A stretch of DNA of 64,000 nt from Lachnocurva sp045579705. GTDB taxonomy: Bacteria > Bacillota > Clostridia > Lachnospirales > Lachnospiraceae. The notes below the pieces were generated by a model. That model was given only the letters and a program-made list of their open reading frames with translations. It did not search any database and was not told the origin of the DNA. Made by a program: the position numbers and the translations under genes. The stretch covers positions 1 to 64,000 of the forward strand of contig JAZNMP010000035.1 in NCBI GenBank assembly GCA_045579705.1, written 5' to 3'. Positions within the stretch are counted from its first letter, which is position 1. Each line of letters starts with the position of its first letter. Below, piece by piece: positions 25,444 to 33,242 of this stretch.

Positions 25444-26122
25444 ATGAAAAAAACATATTATATTTGCGTTAATAATACTTGTAGCAATCATCATTTCCGG
25501 ATTTGCGTTTGAAAAGAATACAGGTTTTTTTAGGACATTTTGTAATAAGGGGAGTTTTAAAGAAGTTTCAAATGCAAAAGAAACCGAGGAGCGGAAAGAA
25601 AAATGGAATAAAAAATATCCTAAGCTATGTTATGGCTTTCAGGTTTTAGAGAAGGGTGAGGTCGCTTCATTAAACGATTTACAATTTAGAATTAATAGCG
25701 CGTATATTACTAGAAAAAGACCAGATATGGATAATTTGAAATATAGCAGTTTGGTGGAATTTGATGAGAACGATTTGCTAAAAAATCATCCGCAGATGTT
25801 AGTTATTAATATAACTATTAAATCGTCTAAGAGTAATTTTGGCCTTACTTCCCCATTTATTGTTGGTTTGCCGCAAGGTACAGAATTTATTGGTTCAACG
25901 TATTACAACGGTAAAAGTGCTGAGGAACTTAGTGGTCATGATGTATTTGCTGACGATTTGAAAAAAAATGAAGAAATAACAACAGATATTGCATATGTAA
26001 TTTTTGATAAAAAATATAAAGAGAACACAGATTTATTTTTTGGAGTTTCAAGTTATTGGCCATATTCAGGAGCTTCGGCTGACGAGTGCAAATTGATACA
26101 TTTTGTTCCAGAAATAAGGTGA
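25444..26122 (+). pseudogene. Membrane-anchored protein frameshifted in a poly-A tract
   Basis: The ATG at 25444 is followed by seven As. The zero frame stops soon after, but the frame starting at 25454 stays open for 222 codons to 26122 and begins HIIFALIILVAIIISGFAFE, an ideal membrane anchor. With six As the gene would read as an intact 225-aa protein starting MKKHIIF. No alternative start codon exists in the open frame until an internal ATG at 25727. So the gene is broken, phase-variable, rescued by slippage, or the sequence has an error. The outer domain has strands such as LQFRINSAYI and LVINITIKSSKSNFG, like DUF4352-type accessory proteins, and resembles the protein at 28198 in layout. 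It is the first gene of the ABC block. Confidence 0.65.
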
Positions 26123-26124
26123 AT

Positions 26125-26907
26125 ATGAAAGAAATATTTAAACTAGAAATGAGAAGACAAAAACAGTTGAAATTGACTTGGCTGATTTTGGGGATAATTA
26201 TCTTAGACGGTTTATGGATGTATATATCAGATTTTTTTTGGGGAATGCCCAGATATAATCCAGTACAGAATGCGTATATTCACTGGTTTGGTTGTTGCTC
26301 GTGGAATGTGCAGACTTATTGGTTTTATTTTGTCTTTTCTTTAATTGTTGTTGTTCCGGTGGTGTTTACATATGGTAGAGATCTAAAATGCGGGTATTAT
26401 AATCAGCTTATTATAAAGGCAGGCAGGAAAGAGTATATAAAAGGAAAAGGATTACAGGTTTTTGGAGTTGGATTCTTGATGGTTGTTGTTTCTTTATTAT
26501 TTTTATTTTTGTTATCTTTTCTTATTTATCCCGCAGTTGTTCCAGATCCATGTGGAGGTTTTGGTCCAGATACACAGAGCTATTTTTGCGGATTCTATTA
26601 TGAACATCCGTTTATATACAATATTATTTATATTCTAGTTGATGGTTTTTTTGCCGGAGCAATTGCGTTGTGGGCGTGTGCACTGGTTAATCTATATAAG
26701 AATGCATTTGAAGCAGCAGTTACTCCTTTTATTGTTACGTATGTGGTTTATACTGTGTCAAATTTAAAAGGTGATTATTCTTTATCGGCGCATTATTTTC
26801 TGTGTCCTGGAAGCGGCTTTTGTAATGTCTTTTCGGTGTGTATATATGTTTTTGTTATTCTTTCGAGTGTAATTGCGTGGAAAGTGACATCTTTAAAACA
26901 TGATTGA
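26125..26907 (+). CDS. ABC-2-type permease-like membrane protein
   Basis: A 260-aa protein with about six hydrophobic segments and aromatic-rich loops (WFGCCSWNVQTYWFYF). A cytoplasmic MKEIFKLEMRRQKQLKLTW start and a YGRDLKCGYYNQLIIKAGRK loop (residues ~85-105) resemble the N-terminus and coupling-helix region of ABC-2 permeases (GTFKNLLSRPVSR type). The ATG at 26125 follows AAGGTGA. Its end overlaps the next gene by 8 nt, indicating translational coupling. With the ATPase at 27561 it should form an exporter. Substrate unknown. AT-rich, unlike the flanking housekeeping genes. Confidence 0.65.
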   Translation: MKEIFKLEMRRQKQLKLTWLILGIIILDGLWMYISDFFWGMPRYNPVQNAYIHWFGCCSWNVQTYWFYFVFSLIVVVPVVFTYGRDLKCGYYNQLIIKAGRKEYIKGKGLQVFGVGFLMVVVSLLFLFLLSFLIYPAVVPDPCGGFGPDTQSYFCGFYYEHPFIYNIIYILVDGFFAGAIALWACALVNLYKNAFEAAVTPFIVTYVVYTVSNLKGDYSLSAHYFLCPGSGFCNVFSVCIYVFVILSSVIAWKVTSLKHD

Positions 26908-27580
26908 TATAGTTAGGAGTGGGAATACTTCGATTGCGGATTTATATGTTCTCTTAAATTCTAAATTCGTTTATTCGGTTTTTTTGTCGATTTTTCTTTT
27001 TTTGATAATAGAGCTATATAAAAGAAAGAAGCTTTTTATGGATGAAAACTACGTTTGGAAGTCTAAATCCAAAAAAGTGTGGATGTTAAAGAGAATAAAA
27101 GTACTTATATATTTAATAATTTTACATACGATGTTTATCATGGTGCTTCCGATGATATGGTATTTGTTATCTGGTTGCAGGCTTATAAATTGGGAATCAT
27201 GGATAAGCGTTTACGCGCAAAAAACAGAAAGTGTAAATGAATCAATATCTATAGTTGATGTGGTATGTGTGGTAGCTGTTTTTAATGTGTTAAGAGGGCT
27301 TTATTGTGTTCTGATATATGAAATATTAAAGACCTTTTTTGATAGCAAGATTTTGACATATGTGTGTTTGATAGCTGTATGTATGTTTGATGATTACTCT
27401 GAACAAGTGCCGGTTCATGGGGTTATATATTATAGTGATTTAAGCTATACAGGATGGAATTGTGAATCAGTTCTGTTGAGGTTACTGATAATAATTGCGT
27501 TCATTATAGTTGAGGGAATTGTATTGAGTGTGATTACTAGAAGGCGAGAGTGGTTAGATAATGAAGGTTTCTGTAAATAA
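26900..27580 (+). CDS. Hypothetical membrane protein of the ABC block
   Basis: A 226-aa protein with about five hydrophobic segments (for example FVYSVFLSIFLFLIIELYK and LIYLIILHTMFIMVLPMIWY). No catalytic motif is visible. Its start overlaps the stop of the preceding permease by 8 nt, and its end overlaps the start of the ATPase gene by 20 nt, so the three are translated as a coupled set. I infer a second membrane subunit of the same transporter; it could equally be an immunity-type membrane protein. Name and substrate cannot be given. Confidence 0.6.
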   Translation: MIDIVRSGNTSIADLYVLLNSKFVYSVFLSIFLFLIIELYKRKKLFMDENYVWKSKSKKVWMLKRIKVLIYLIILHTMFIMVLPMIWYLLSGCRLINWESWISVYAQKTESVNESISIVDVVCVVAVFNVLRGLYCVLIYEILKTFFDSKILTYVCLIAVCMFDDYSEQVPVHGVIYYSDLSYTGWNCESVLLRLLIIIAFIIVEGIVLSVITRRREWLDNEGFCK

Positions 27581-28205
27581 TTACACGAAAGCGCTAAACA
27601 AAGAGGAAGTTCTTTCAAGTGTAAATGTGACTTTTGAATCAGGAAAGGTAATAGGAATACAAGGGAAAAACGGTTCTGGAAAAACAATGTTGTTTAGAGC
27701 TATTGCTGGATTAATTTTTCCGACAAGTGGATATGTTCAAATAGATGGTAAAACTATAGGAAAAGATATAGAGTTTCCAGAAAGTCTAGGGCTGTTGTTG
27801 GAAACACCCGATTTTGTAGGTGGGTATAATGCATATCAAAATTTGAAAGCTCTTGCGTCTATTAATAATGATGCGGATGATGAGATGATTTATCAAATAA
27901 TATCAGACTTAGGGTTGGAGGGTAATAATAAGAAATTTAGACAATATTCTTTGGGAATGAAGCAAAAACTTGGAATTGCGGCAGCTTTTTTAGGGATGCC
28001 TCAATTGATACTTTTGGATGAACCAACAAATGCATTAGATGAAGACGGGGTAAAAAGGCTTGAGAGACTAGTTAACAAAGCAAAAAATGAAGACAGAGTT
28101 ATTTTGATTTCTTCTCATGACAAAGATGAGCTGAAATTGCTGGCTGATGAAATATATTTAATGCAAAATGGAAAAATAAAAGAGAAAATAGTTAATTATG
28201 AATAA
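27561..28205 (+). CDS. ABC transporter ATP-binding protein
   Basis: A 214-aa nucleotide-binding subunit. Walker A is GIQGKNGSGKTMLFRAIAGL (about residues 32-51), the signature motif appears as YSLGMKQKLGIAAAFL (LSGGQ replaced by YSLGM, common in bacitracin/lantibiotic-type exporters), Walker B is LILLDEPTNALD, and the switch histidine is in LISSHDKDEL. The segment ETPDFVGGYNAYQNLKALA fits the CcmA/BcrA-like class that pairs with ABC-2 permeases. Overlaps on both sides show operon coupling. It most likely energises the membrane proteins at 26125, 26900 and 28777. Confidence 0.88.
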   Translation: MKVSVNNYTKALNKEEVLSSVNVTFESGKVIGIQGKNGSGKTMLFRAIAGLIFPTSGYVQIDGKTIGKDIEFPESLGLLLETPDFVGGYNAYQNLKALASINNDADDEMIYQIISDLGLEGNNKKFRQYSLGMKQKLGIAAAFLGMPQLILLDEPTNALDEDGVKRLERLVNKAKNEDRVILISSHDKDELKLLADEIYLMQNGKIKEKIVNYE

Positions 28206-28773
28206 GAATAAAAATGTATTTTATGTGATATTGATAATTATTGTTTTTGCAATAGGTGTCGTTCGATTTTTGAACGTGAATCTTAAATATCCGGGGTTAG
28301 AAAAAAGGAAAGTTGAAAAGCAGACAATGTCGTCGTTCTCAAAAGGGATAGATTTTGAAGTGGAAGGCGCGGAAGTATTTGAGAATGATGAAGTCTTTAA
28401 ACATCTTCAAAGTGATTATTATAAAATATGTAAAGAAGAAGGCAGCGATAAAGTAAATCGAAAACTATTTGAAGTCTCAGTTAGATTTAAAAATAAACTC
28501 AATCGAAGTGTAGAAGTTGAATTATATAAACTTCGTATAGAGAATAGTTTTTATTCTAATGCGCTTTGTTTGGATGCGATGCAGTTTAACGGTGAAAAGT
28601 GCTATTCAACAGTACAACTAGAACCGAATGAATCAAAAACTATAAAAATGGAATATGAGATTTTGAGTGTTCAATTTTCTGATACGTATTGGAAGCATTT
28701 AAAGCTAAATGATTTCTATTTGGTAAATGATGATAAAAGGTATCCAGTTAAGGAGCTATATAAATTGGCATAA
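28198..28773 (+). CDS. Membrane-anchored accessory protein of the ABC block
   Basis: A 191-aa protein with an N-terminal membrane anchor (VFYVILIIIVFAIGVVRFL, residues ~6-24) and an extracellular beta-rich domain. The domain has the pattern of DUF4352/DUF5027-like accessory proteins: FEVSVRFKNKLNRSVEVELY and LEPNESKTIKMEYEIL. It mirrors the layout of the frameshifted protein at 25444, so the block appears to carry two such proteins flanking the transporter core. Its start overlaps the ATPase stop by 8 nt, and the next gene begins 3 nt after its end. Possible roles are substrate capture or protection at the membrane; this is a guess from position. Confidence 0.6.
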   Translation: MNKNKNVFYVILIIIVFAIGVVRFLNVNLKYPGLEKRKVEKQTMSSFSKGIDFEVEGAEVFENDEVFKHLQSDYYKICKEEGSDKVNRKLFEVSVRFKNKLNRSVEVELYKLRIENSFYSNALCLDAMQFNGEKCYSTVQLEPNESKTIKMEYEILSVQFSDTYWKHLKLNDFYLVNDDKRYPVKELYKLA

Positions 28774-28776
28774 GAA

Positions 28777-29511
28777 ATGAATAGATTAAGAAATGAATTT
28801 ATCAATGTATTTTGTGAACGTTGGAAAAGAGTGGTGCTGACTATATGTATATTGTTTCTTGCTTTGCTTAAACAGTATGACAGGATTCATAATAGTTTTA
28901 TTTGCGATGATGGGTTTAATAACTTGGAAGTATTGAAGCTGTGCATGAAGGGGGTATCGAACTATTATAATCCCGATGTAGAAGGAATTCCTATCGAGTG
29001 GCTGTCTTTTTATATTGCGTGTATTTTGATGGTTTCAGGGATAAGAGATAAGTCAAAGAGTCGATTCTATTATGACGTTATTAAGGAAAAAGGTAGAAAA
29101 AACTGGTATATAAACAAGGTCATAGATATTTTGATTCTTACTTTTTTCGCTTTTCTTTTATTTGTTTTAGGAGGAAGCATTCCTTTTTTATTAAGTGCAA
29201 AGATGCTTTCGATTGAAGAACTTAAGCGTTATTTGCTATATATATTAGCGATGTATTTTTCGATAGTATTTATTACATTGATACATTTGATTGTCGAATT
29301 GTATTGTAATCAAGCGGTTGCAATTATGTTAGATGTGATGATAGTTTTTCTGTCTATGTTTTTACCGGGATTATGGATTCCTCTTCAGCAAACTATGGCT
29401 TTTAGAAATGGAAGTATGTCGTATTTGTTCTTGTTGTGGGATTTATTAGTAGTAGGTATTGTAGTATTTTCGGAGACTAAGATGATTCTACGTTACGAGT
29501 TTTTAAAGTGA
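28777..29511 (+). CDS. Hypothetical membrane protein of the ABC block
   Basis: A 244-aa protein with about six hydrophobic segments (VVLTICILFLALLKQY, VIDILILTFFAFLLFVLGG, VVGIVVFSE) and a cytoplasmic loop IRDKSKSRFYYDVIKEKGRK near residue 90 comparable with the coupling loop of the permease at 26125 (YGRDLKCGYYN). It therefore looks like a third transmembrane partner for the ATPase at 27561. Gene spacing is 3 nt upstream. The sirtuin gene follows after 28 nt with its own ribosome binding site. Confidence 0.6.
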   Translation: MNRLRNEFINVFCERWKRVVLTICILFLALLKQYDRIHNSFICDDGFNNLEVLKLCMKGVSNYYNPDVEGIPIEWLSFYIACILMVSGIRDKSKSRFYYDVIKEKGRKNWYINKVIDILILTFFAFLLFVLGGSIPFLLSAKMLSIEELKRYLLYILAMYFSIVFITLIHLIVELYCNQAVAIMLDVMIVFLSMFLPGLWIPLQQTMAFRNGSMSYLFLLWDLLVVGIVVFSETKMILRYEFLK

Positions 29512-29539
29512 TTTGAAAGAAAGTTATAAAGGGGTGGCT

Positions 29540-30463
29540 ATGGAGTTTGGGAAGATAGAGCGTGGCGGAGTAGAAAACTATGTCAGAAAAGTTCGAATTT
29601 TAAAATCAAAATTAGATTCAGCGGAAGCTATATTTATAGGAGCTGGAGCTGGACTGTCAAATGCTGCCGGCTTAAATTCTACGGAAATATTTGAACGTTA
29701 TTTCGGTGATTTTATTTCAAAATACAATATTGAAAATGAATACAAGGGATTGTTTTATCCGATTATTAATGCATACGAGTTATGGGCATATCGCTCGAGA
29801 TTGATATGGTGCTATTCTTATGAGACCTATGATAATGGAACTTATGAGAATCTGGCTACATTGCTTCGGGATAAGAATTATTTTGTGATGACCTCAAATA
29901 TCGATAATCAGCTTATAAAGAATGGTATCGATAAAGAGCGGATTTTCTATATGAAGGGTAATTATAATTATTTTCAGTGTAGCGAGCCATGCCATCAGGA
30001 AATATATAACAATCGTGAGTATGTTATAAAGATGATGAAATCGCAGGGATTCGTTTATGATGGGGAAGCAAAGATGTCTTTCCCTTCAAATGGAAAAGTA
30101 AAGATGGAAATTTCAGAGGACCTAGTTCCGACGTGTCCGAAGTGTAATAGACCTATGACATTGAATGTGGACTTAGGAGCGCATTTCGTTCATCCGGATG
30201 GGTGGTATATAGGTTCAGCGCAGAAAGATGATTTTCTCTTAAAGAATCGAGATAAGAAAATTCTGTATTTGGAACTTGGGTCAGGCCCATATATGAAGGA
30301 ACAAATTCGACATCCTTTCTGGGAGCGAGTTATGCGAAACAGAAATGCGACATATGCGTGCATTAATCTAGGCGAGTGCAGTGCGCCAGAGGCGATTATA
30401 GATAGATCTATCCTTATAGATGCAGATATAAAGACGGTATTAAATGATTTGGTAAAGCTTTAA
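29540..30463 (+). CDS. Sirtuin of the SirTM-like branch
   Basis: A 307-aa Sir2-fold protein. The NAD-binding loop is GAGAGLSNAAGLN (residues ~37-49), followed by MTSNIDNQLI in place of the classic TQNID motif. FYMKGNYNYFQCSEPC lies where a canonical sirtuin has its HG catalytic histidine. Two CxxC-like pairs (CSEPC and CPKC) should bind zinc. The absence of the catalytic histidine and the ELWAYRSRLIW segment suggest the class M (SirTM) branch, known for protein ADP-ribosylation in operons with a macrodomain protein and a lipoylation carrier. None of those partners is present here; instead it sits between two ABC loci. The ATG at 29540 is preferred over an in-frame TTG at 29513. Base composition is less AT-rich than its neighbours. 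Confidence 0.72.
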   Translation: MEFGKIERGGVENYVRKVRILKSKLDSAEAIFIGAGAGLSNAAGLNSTEIFERYFGDFISKYNIENEYKGLFYPIINAYELWAYRSRLIWCYSYETYDNGTYENLATLLRDKNYFVMTSNIDNQLIKNGIDKERIFYMKGNYNYFQCSEPCHQEIYNNREYVIKMMKSQGFVYDGEAKMSFPSNGKVKMEISEDLVPTCPKCNRPMTLNVDLGAHFVHPDGWYIGSAQKDDFLLKNRDKKILYLELGSGPYMKEQIRHPFWERVMRNRNATYACINLGECSAPEAIIDRSILIDADIKTVLNDLVKL

Positions 30464-30502
30464 TCATTATATAACTCTTAATGAGAAATGGAGAAAGTAA
30501 TA

Positions 30503-31180
30503 ATGAAACTGTCGTTAAAGGGAATATCTAAGGAATACAAAACGAATCAAGGAGAGTTGCTTGCTCTTAAAAATATATCGTTGGATTTTGAGGAAGGAAA
30601 AGTATATGCAATAGTTGGACCATCTGGTTCAGGGAAATCAACAGTAATTAAGATCATGGCTGGTATATTGAAGCCAAGTAAAGGCAAATTTTCGATAGAT
30701 GATTTGAATTTTTATAGTTTGAATGTGGATGAAAGGTGTAAATATAGAAACCGTAATATTGGTCTTATATTGCAGGATTATGGATTAATAGAATCGGATT
30801 CTGTTTGGTTCAATTTACAATTGCCCTTTATGTTTAAGGATAGTTTCGCTAGAAGAATGAAAAAAAAGAATATTTCTTATTATGCAAAGAGGTTACATAT
30901 TGAAGATTTGTTAGATAAAAGAGTGGATTCATTATCAGGAGGAGAGAGACAAAGGGTGGCAATTACACGTTCTTTGGCACTTGAACCTAGTATTATTTTG
31001 GCTGATGAACCGACGAGTTCATTGGATAAAAGTAATAGAAATGATGTTGTATGTTTGCTGCTTGAAGAAGCGAAAAAAGGAAAGATTTGTATTATTGTAA
31101 CACATGATGAGTCTGTTGCAGCTGAATGTGATGAGATAATTAGACTGGAGGATGGTAGAGTTAAACAACCCACATTGTAA
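30503..31180 (+). CDS. ABC transporter ATP-binding protein (MacB/LolD-like)
   Basis: A 225-aa ATPase. Walker A is VGPSGSGKSTVIKIMAGIL, the Q-loop is LILQDYGLIESDSVWFNL, the signature is SLSGGERQRVAITRSLAL, Walker B is IILADEPTSSLD, and the switch histidine is in IIVTHDESVA. This is the MacB/LolD/FtsE-type ATPase that works with FtsX-like permeases. I chose the ATG at 30503, which follows GGAGAAAG by 6 nt; an upstream ATG at 30488 is possible. The next gene, for a small secreted protein, has its own strong ribosome binding site 5 nt after the stop. The permease partners are probably the products at 31632 and 32126. Confidence 0.9.
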   Translation: MKLSLKGISKEYKTNQGELLALKNISLDFEEGKVYAIVGPSGSGKSTVIKIMAGILKPSKGKFSIDDLNFYSLNVDERCKYRNRNIGLILQDYGLIESDSVWFNLQLPFMFKDSFARRMKKKNISYYAKRLHIEDLLDKRVDSLSGGERQRVAITRSLALEPSIILADEPTSSLDKSNRNDVVCLLLEEAKKGKICIIVTHDESVAAECDEIIRLEDGRVKQPTL

Positions 31181-31193
31181 GAAAGGAGGTCTT

Positions 31194-31598
31194 ATGAAGA
31201 AGATTATAAGGGCTTTGATTTTGCCTATATTTTTTTTCATAATGATATGTGGCGTGAAGAAATATGGTTTTGCAGGTTCGCCAAATTATGGTAAAAGTAC
31301 TCACCCAGATATTTTTACATATAATGGCTATGTTCAGTGTCAACCGTCTTTTAATGATAAGATGGATGGACATGCTGCAGCAGCGTATCTAAGATATTCT
31401 ATAAAAGGAATTAAGGATACGGGCAGAATATGGACTAATTATGGGTATGGAAAAAATGACACAAGGATTTATTCAAGGTCGTATGTGTTCAAAGACAGCT
31501 TAATTCCTAATGCTCCTAAAACAAAGTTTAACTATGGATTTCACTGGGTTCCAGATAATGATTCATACTGGCCGCAAGATAGTAGCTTGAGTGAGTAG
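31194..31598 (+). CDS. Small secreted protein, putative cargo (lactococcin 972-like organisation)
   Basis: A 134-aa protein with a signal peptide (IIRALILPIFFFIMICGV, cleavage near the FAG at residue ~28) and a compact, aromatic-rich mature region: YNGYVQCQPSF, DGHAAAAYLRYSIKGI, DTGRIWTNYGYGKND and TKFNYGFHWV. AAAGGAGG lies 5 nt before the ATG. It is encoded between an ABC ATPase and two membrane proteins. Lactococcin 972-family bacteriocins share this gene setting, a Sec signal peptide and aromatic beta-strand repeats ending in an aromatic C-terminus, but the match here is weak and the protein is longer. It could instead be an unrelated exported protein or a signal. A single cysteine in the mature part argues against a disulfide. 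Confidence 0.55.
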   Translation: MKKIIRALILPIFFFIMICGVKKYGFAGSPNYGKSTHPDIFTYNGYVQCQPSFNDKMDGHAAAAYLRYSIKGIKDTGRIWTNYGYGKNDTRIYSRSYVFKDSLIPNAPKTKFNYGFHWVPDNDSYWPQDSSLSE

Positions 31599-31631
31599 TA
31601 ATTATTAGCTTTAATGTGGGTTGTTTAATAT

Positions 31632-32123
31632 ATGTTTAAGAAGATTTTTTTATTTAATTTGATTCAACTTAATATTTTGATTGTACTAGAAATTGGTTTT
31701 CTTGCATTAGGCCTTTATGAGAACAATTTAAGTTTTATTACGAATTTGGTTGTAAATGTTACTAACGGTAGATTTATATCGATTGTATTTATACTATCAG
31801 TTTTGGCATTGCTTTTTGAGTATATTTTTTTAGATATTTCTTTTTATAAGAATAACATATCTTATTTTAAGATTCTTTTTTTATATGGAATGACATGCGC
31901 TTGGTTGAAAAAAAGAATTTGTGAAATCATGATTTTTAAGATGTTTTTTTCTGTAATTATTTCCTTTTGCTTATTGTTGTCTTGGGGCTTGAAGTTCGAT
32001 GAAGTGATAGAGTGCTATGGTTTCTTTGTATTTATGTTATTTTTAATTGTTATTATTATTGTTTCAAAGATATGCGGAGTAAGATATTTTCTAGATGAGT
32101 TAAAGAGTGAGGGAATGTTTTAA
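31632..32123 (+). CDS. Four-helix membrane protein of the MacB-like exporter
   Basis: A 163-aa protein with four predicted transmembrane helices (FLFNLIQLNILIVLEIGFLA; FISIVFILSVLALLFEYIFL; MFFSVIISFCLLLSWGL; FFVFMLFLIVIIIVSKICG) and a basic cytoplasmic loop (CAWLKKRICEI). It is followed 2 nt later by a larger permease-like protein. The pair may represent one long bacteriocin-associated permease split into two chains, or an FtsX-type half plus partner. No signature motif is visible, so the assignment rests on topology and position. Very AT-rich. Confidence 0.6.
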   Translation: MFKKIFLFNLIQLNILIVLEIGFLALGLYENNLSFITNLVVNVTNGRFISIVFILSVLALLFEYIFLDISFYKNNISYFKILFLYGMTCAWLKKRICEIMIFKMFFSVIISFCLLLSWGLKFDEVIECYGFFVFMLFLIVIIIVSKICGVRYFLDELKSEGMF

Positions 32124-32125
32124 AT

Positions 32126-33202
32126 ATGTTAGTTTTGGTTTGGAAAGATATATCTCGAACTATATATTGGGCGATAATTTACGGTTTAGTAGTTGTGGCG
32201 ATTTTTATAACATTGTTTTACTCTGTAATATATAATTATGGAATTGGTAATAACATTGATACAATAAATCAATACAATCAAGTGAAGTGTAATTATCTTT
32301 CGATAAATGAGTATAAGGATTCTTTGGAAATAGATTCAGAACTGATTTTGGACTTAAATAAAAAGCTGATTATGGCGTTAAAGGGAGAGAATACAGGAAC
32401 TTTTTTTGAAAATGATTTAGGTGGAAAGTATGTATTATGGGGCTGCTTTGGGATTTATAATAAGCAGATTAATAAGACAGGAAAGACGATAGTATTATAT
32501 TCGGACGATAGTGTTAAAGCATATGCTGAGGATTATGCCAAAAAGTTGGGTGTAAATTGCAAAAAAATGTCATATAAAACAGCGTTTTATACTCCATCCT
32601 ATAAGTATTCATATATTGGGGGAGAACTTGCGGATTCTATAATAATAGCTTCGGACGATTATGCTTTGATAGAATCCAAAATAGGAAATATACAATATAT
32701 AATACAATTGTTTGAACACATGGTTTGGACTAATTCTTCAAAAAAACAATTGATGGATTGGAAAAATACGTTAGATTATTTATTTGAAAGTTATGATGTT
32801 ATAAATTTTGTTGATGTTTATCCGGATGTTTATAAGGCGCTTACTAAAGAAAAAATAATGGGAAAATATTATATTATTTCTTTTGTATTATTAATCTTAC
32901 TATTGATTTATAAACACATGGAATTTTATAAGGGCTTCTCTACGGAATACTACATTAGTTATTTATGTGGAAGTACGTTGAAAAAAATATTTTTGAGAAT
33001 ATGGATATTTAGTGTATTTTTTAGTTTATGTGGATATGTATCACTTTTGGTATTTTTTAAAGCGTGTTATTTGCTTATAAGACACGTTTTTGAATTGAAA
33101 ATGTTGATGCTTATATGTTTTGGATTCATGATACTATTTTCATTGGTCGTTTCTATTATTGTATTTTGTAAGTTTATAAAAGAATATAAGATTCTAGAAT
33201 AG
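32126..33202 (+). CDS. MacB/FtsX-like permease
   Basis: A 358-aa protein with one N-terminal transmembrane helix (WAIIYGLVVVAIFITLFYSV), a ~220-residue extracytoplasmic domain and three C-terminal helices (IISFVLLILLLIYKH; FSVFFSLCGYVSLLVFF; LMLICFGFMILFSLVVSII). One helix, large outer domain and three helices is the hallmark topology of MacB/FtsX-type permeases, which use the outer domain to move substrates outside the membrane without a classical channel. A cytoplasmic LCGSTLKKIFLRIWI segment fits the coupling region. It probably partners the ATPase at 30503. A bidirectional terminator follows. Confidence 0.68.
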   Translation: MLVLVWKDISRTIYWAIIYGLVVVAIFITLFYSVIYNYGIGNNIDTINQYNQVKCNYLSINEYKDSLEIDSELILDLNKKLIMALKGENTGTFFENDLGGKYVLWGCFGIYNKQINKTGKTIVLYSDDSVKAYAEDYAKKLGVNCKKMSYKTAFYTPSYKYSYIGGELADSIIIASDDYALIESKIGNIQYIIQLFEHMVWTNSSKKQLMDWKNTLDYLFESYDVINFVDVYPDVYKALTKEKIMGKYYIISFVLLILLLIYKHMEFYKGFSTEYYISYLCGSTLKKIFLRIWIFSVFFSLCGYVSLLVFFKACYLLIRHVFELKMLMLICFGFMILFSLVVSIIVFCKFIKEYKILE

Positions 33203-33203
33203 T

Positions 33204-33242
33204 CAAAAAAAGGAAGCAGAGATTATTCTGCTTCCATTTTTC
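33204..33242. terminator. Bidirectional terminator
   Basis: A 9-bp stem (GGAAGCAGA 33212-33220 / TCTGCTTCC 33227-33235) with T-runs on both strands. It ends the exporter operon and overlaps the last codons of the exonuclease gene. Confidence 0.75.

Noticed and set aside
31152..31373. Other-frame and antisense open frames across the ABC-secreted protein junction
   Set aside because: They shadow the ATPase and secreted-protein genes and lack start signals; AT-rich sequence makes such frames common.
31194..31598. Firm naming of the secreted protein as a lactococcin 972-type bacteriocin
   Set aside because: Only the organisation and a loose aromatic pattern fit; the length and key motif positions do not align well by eye.
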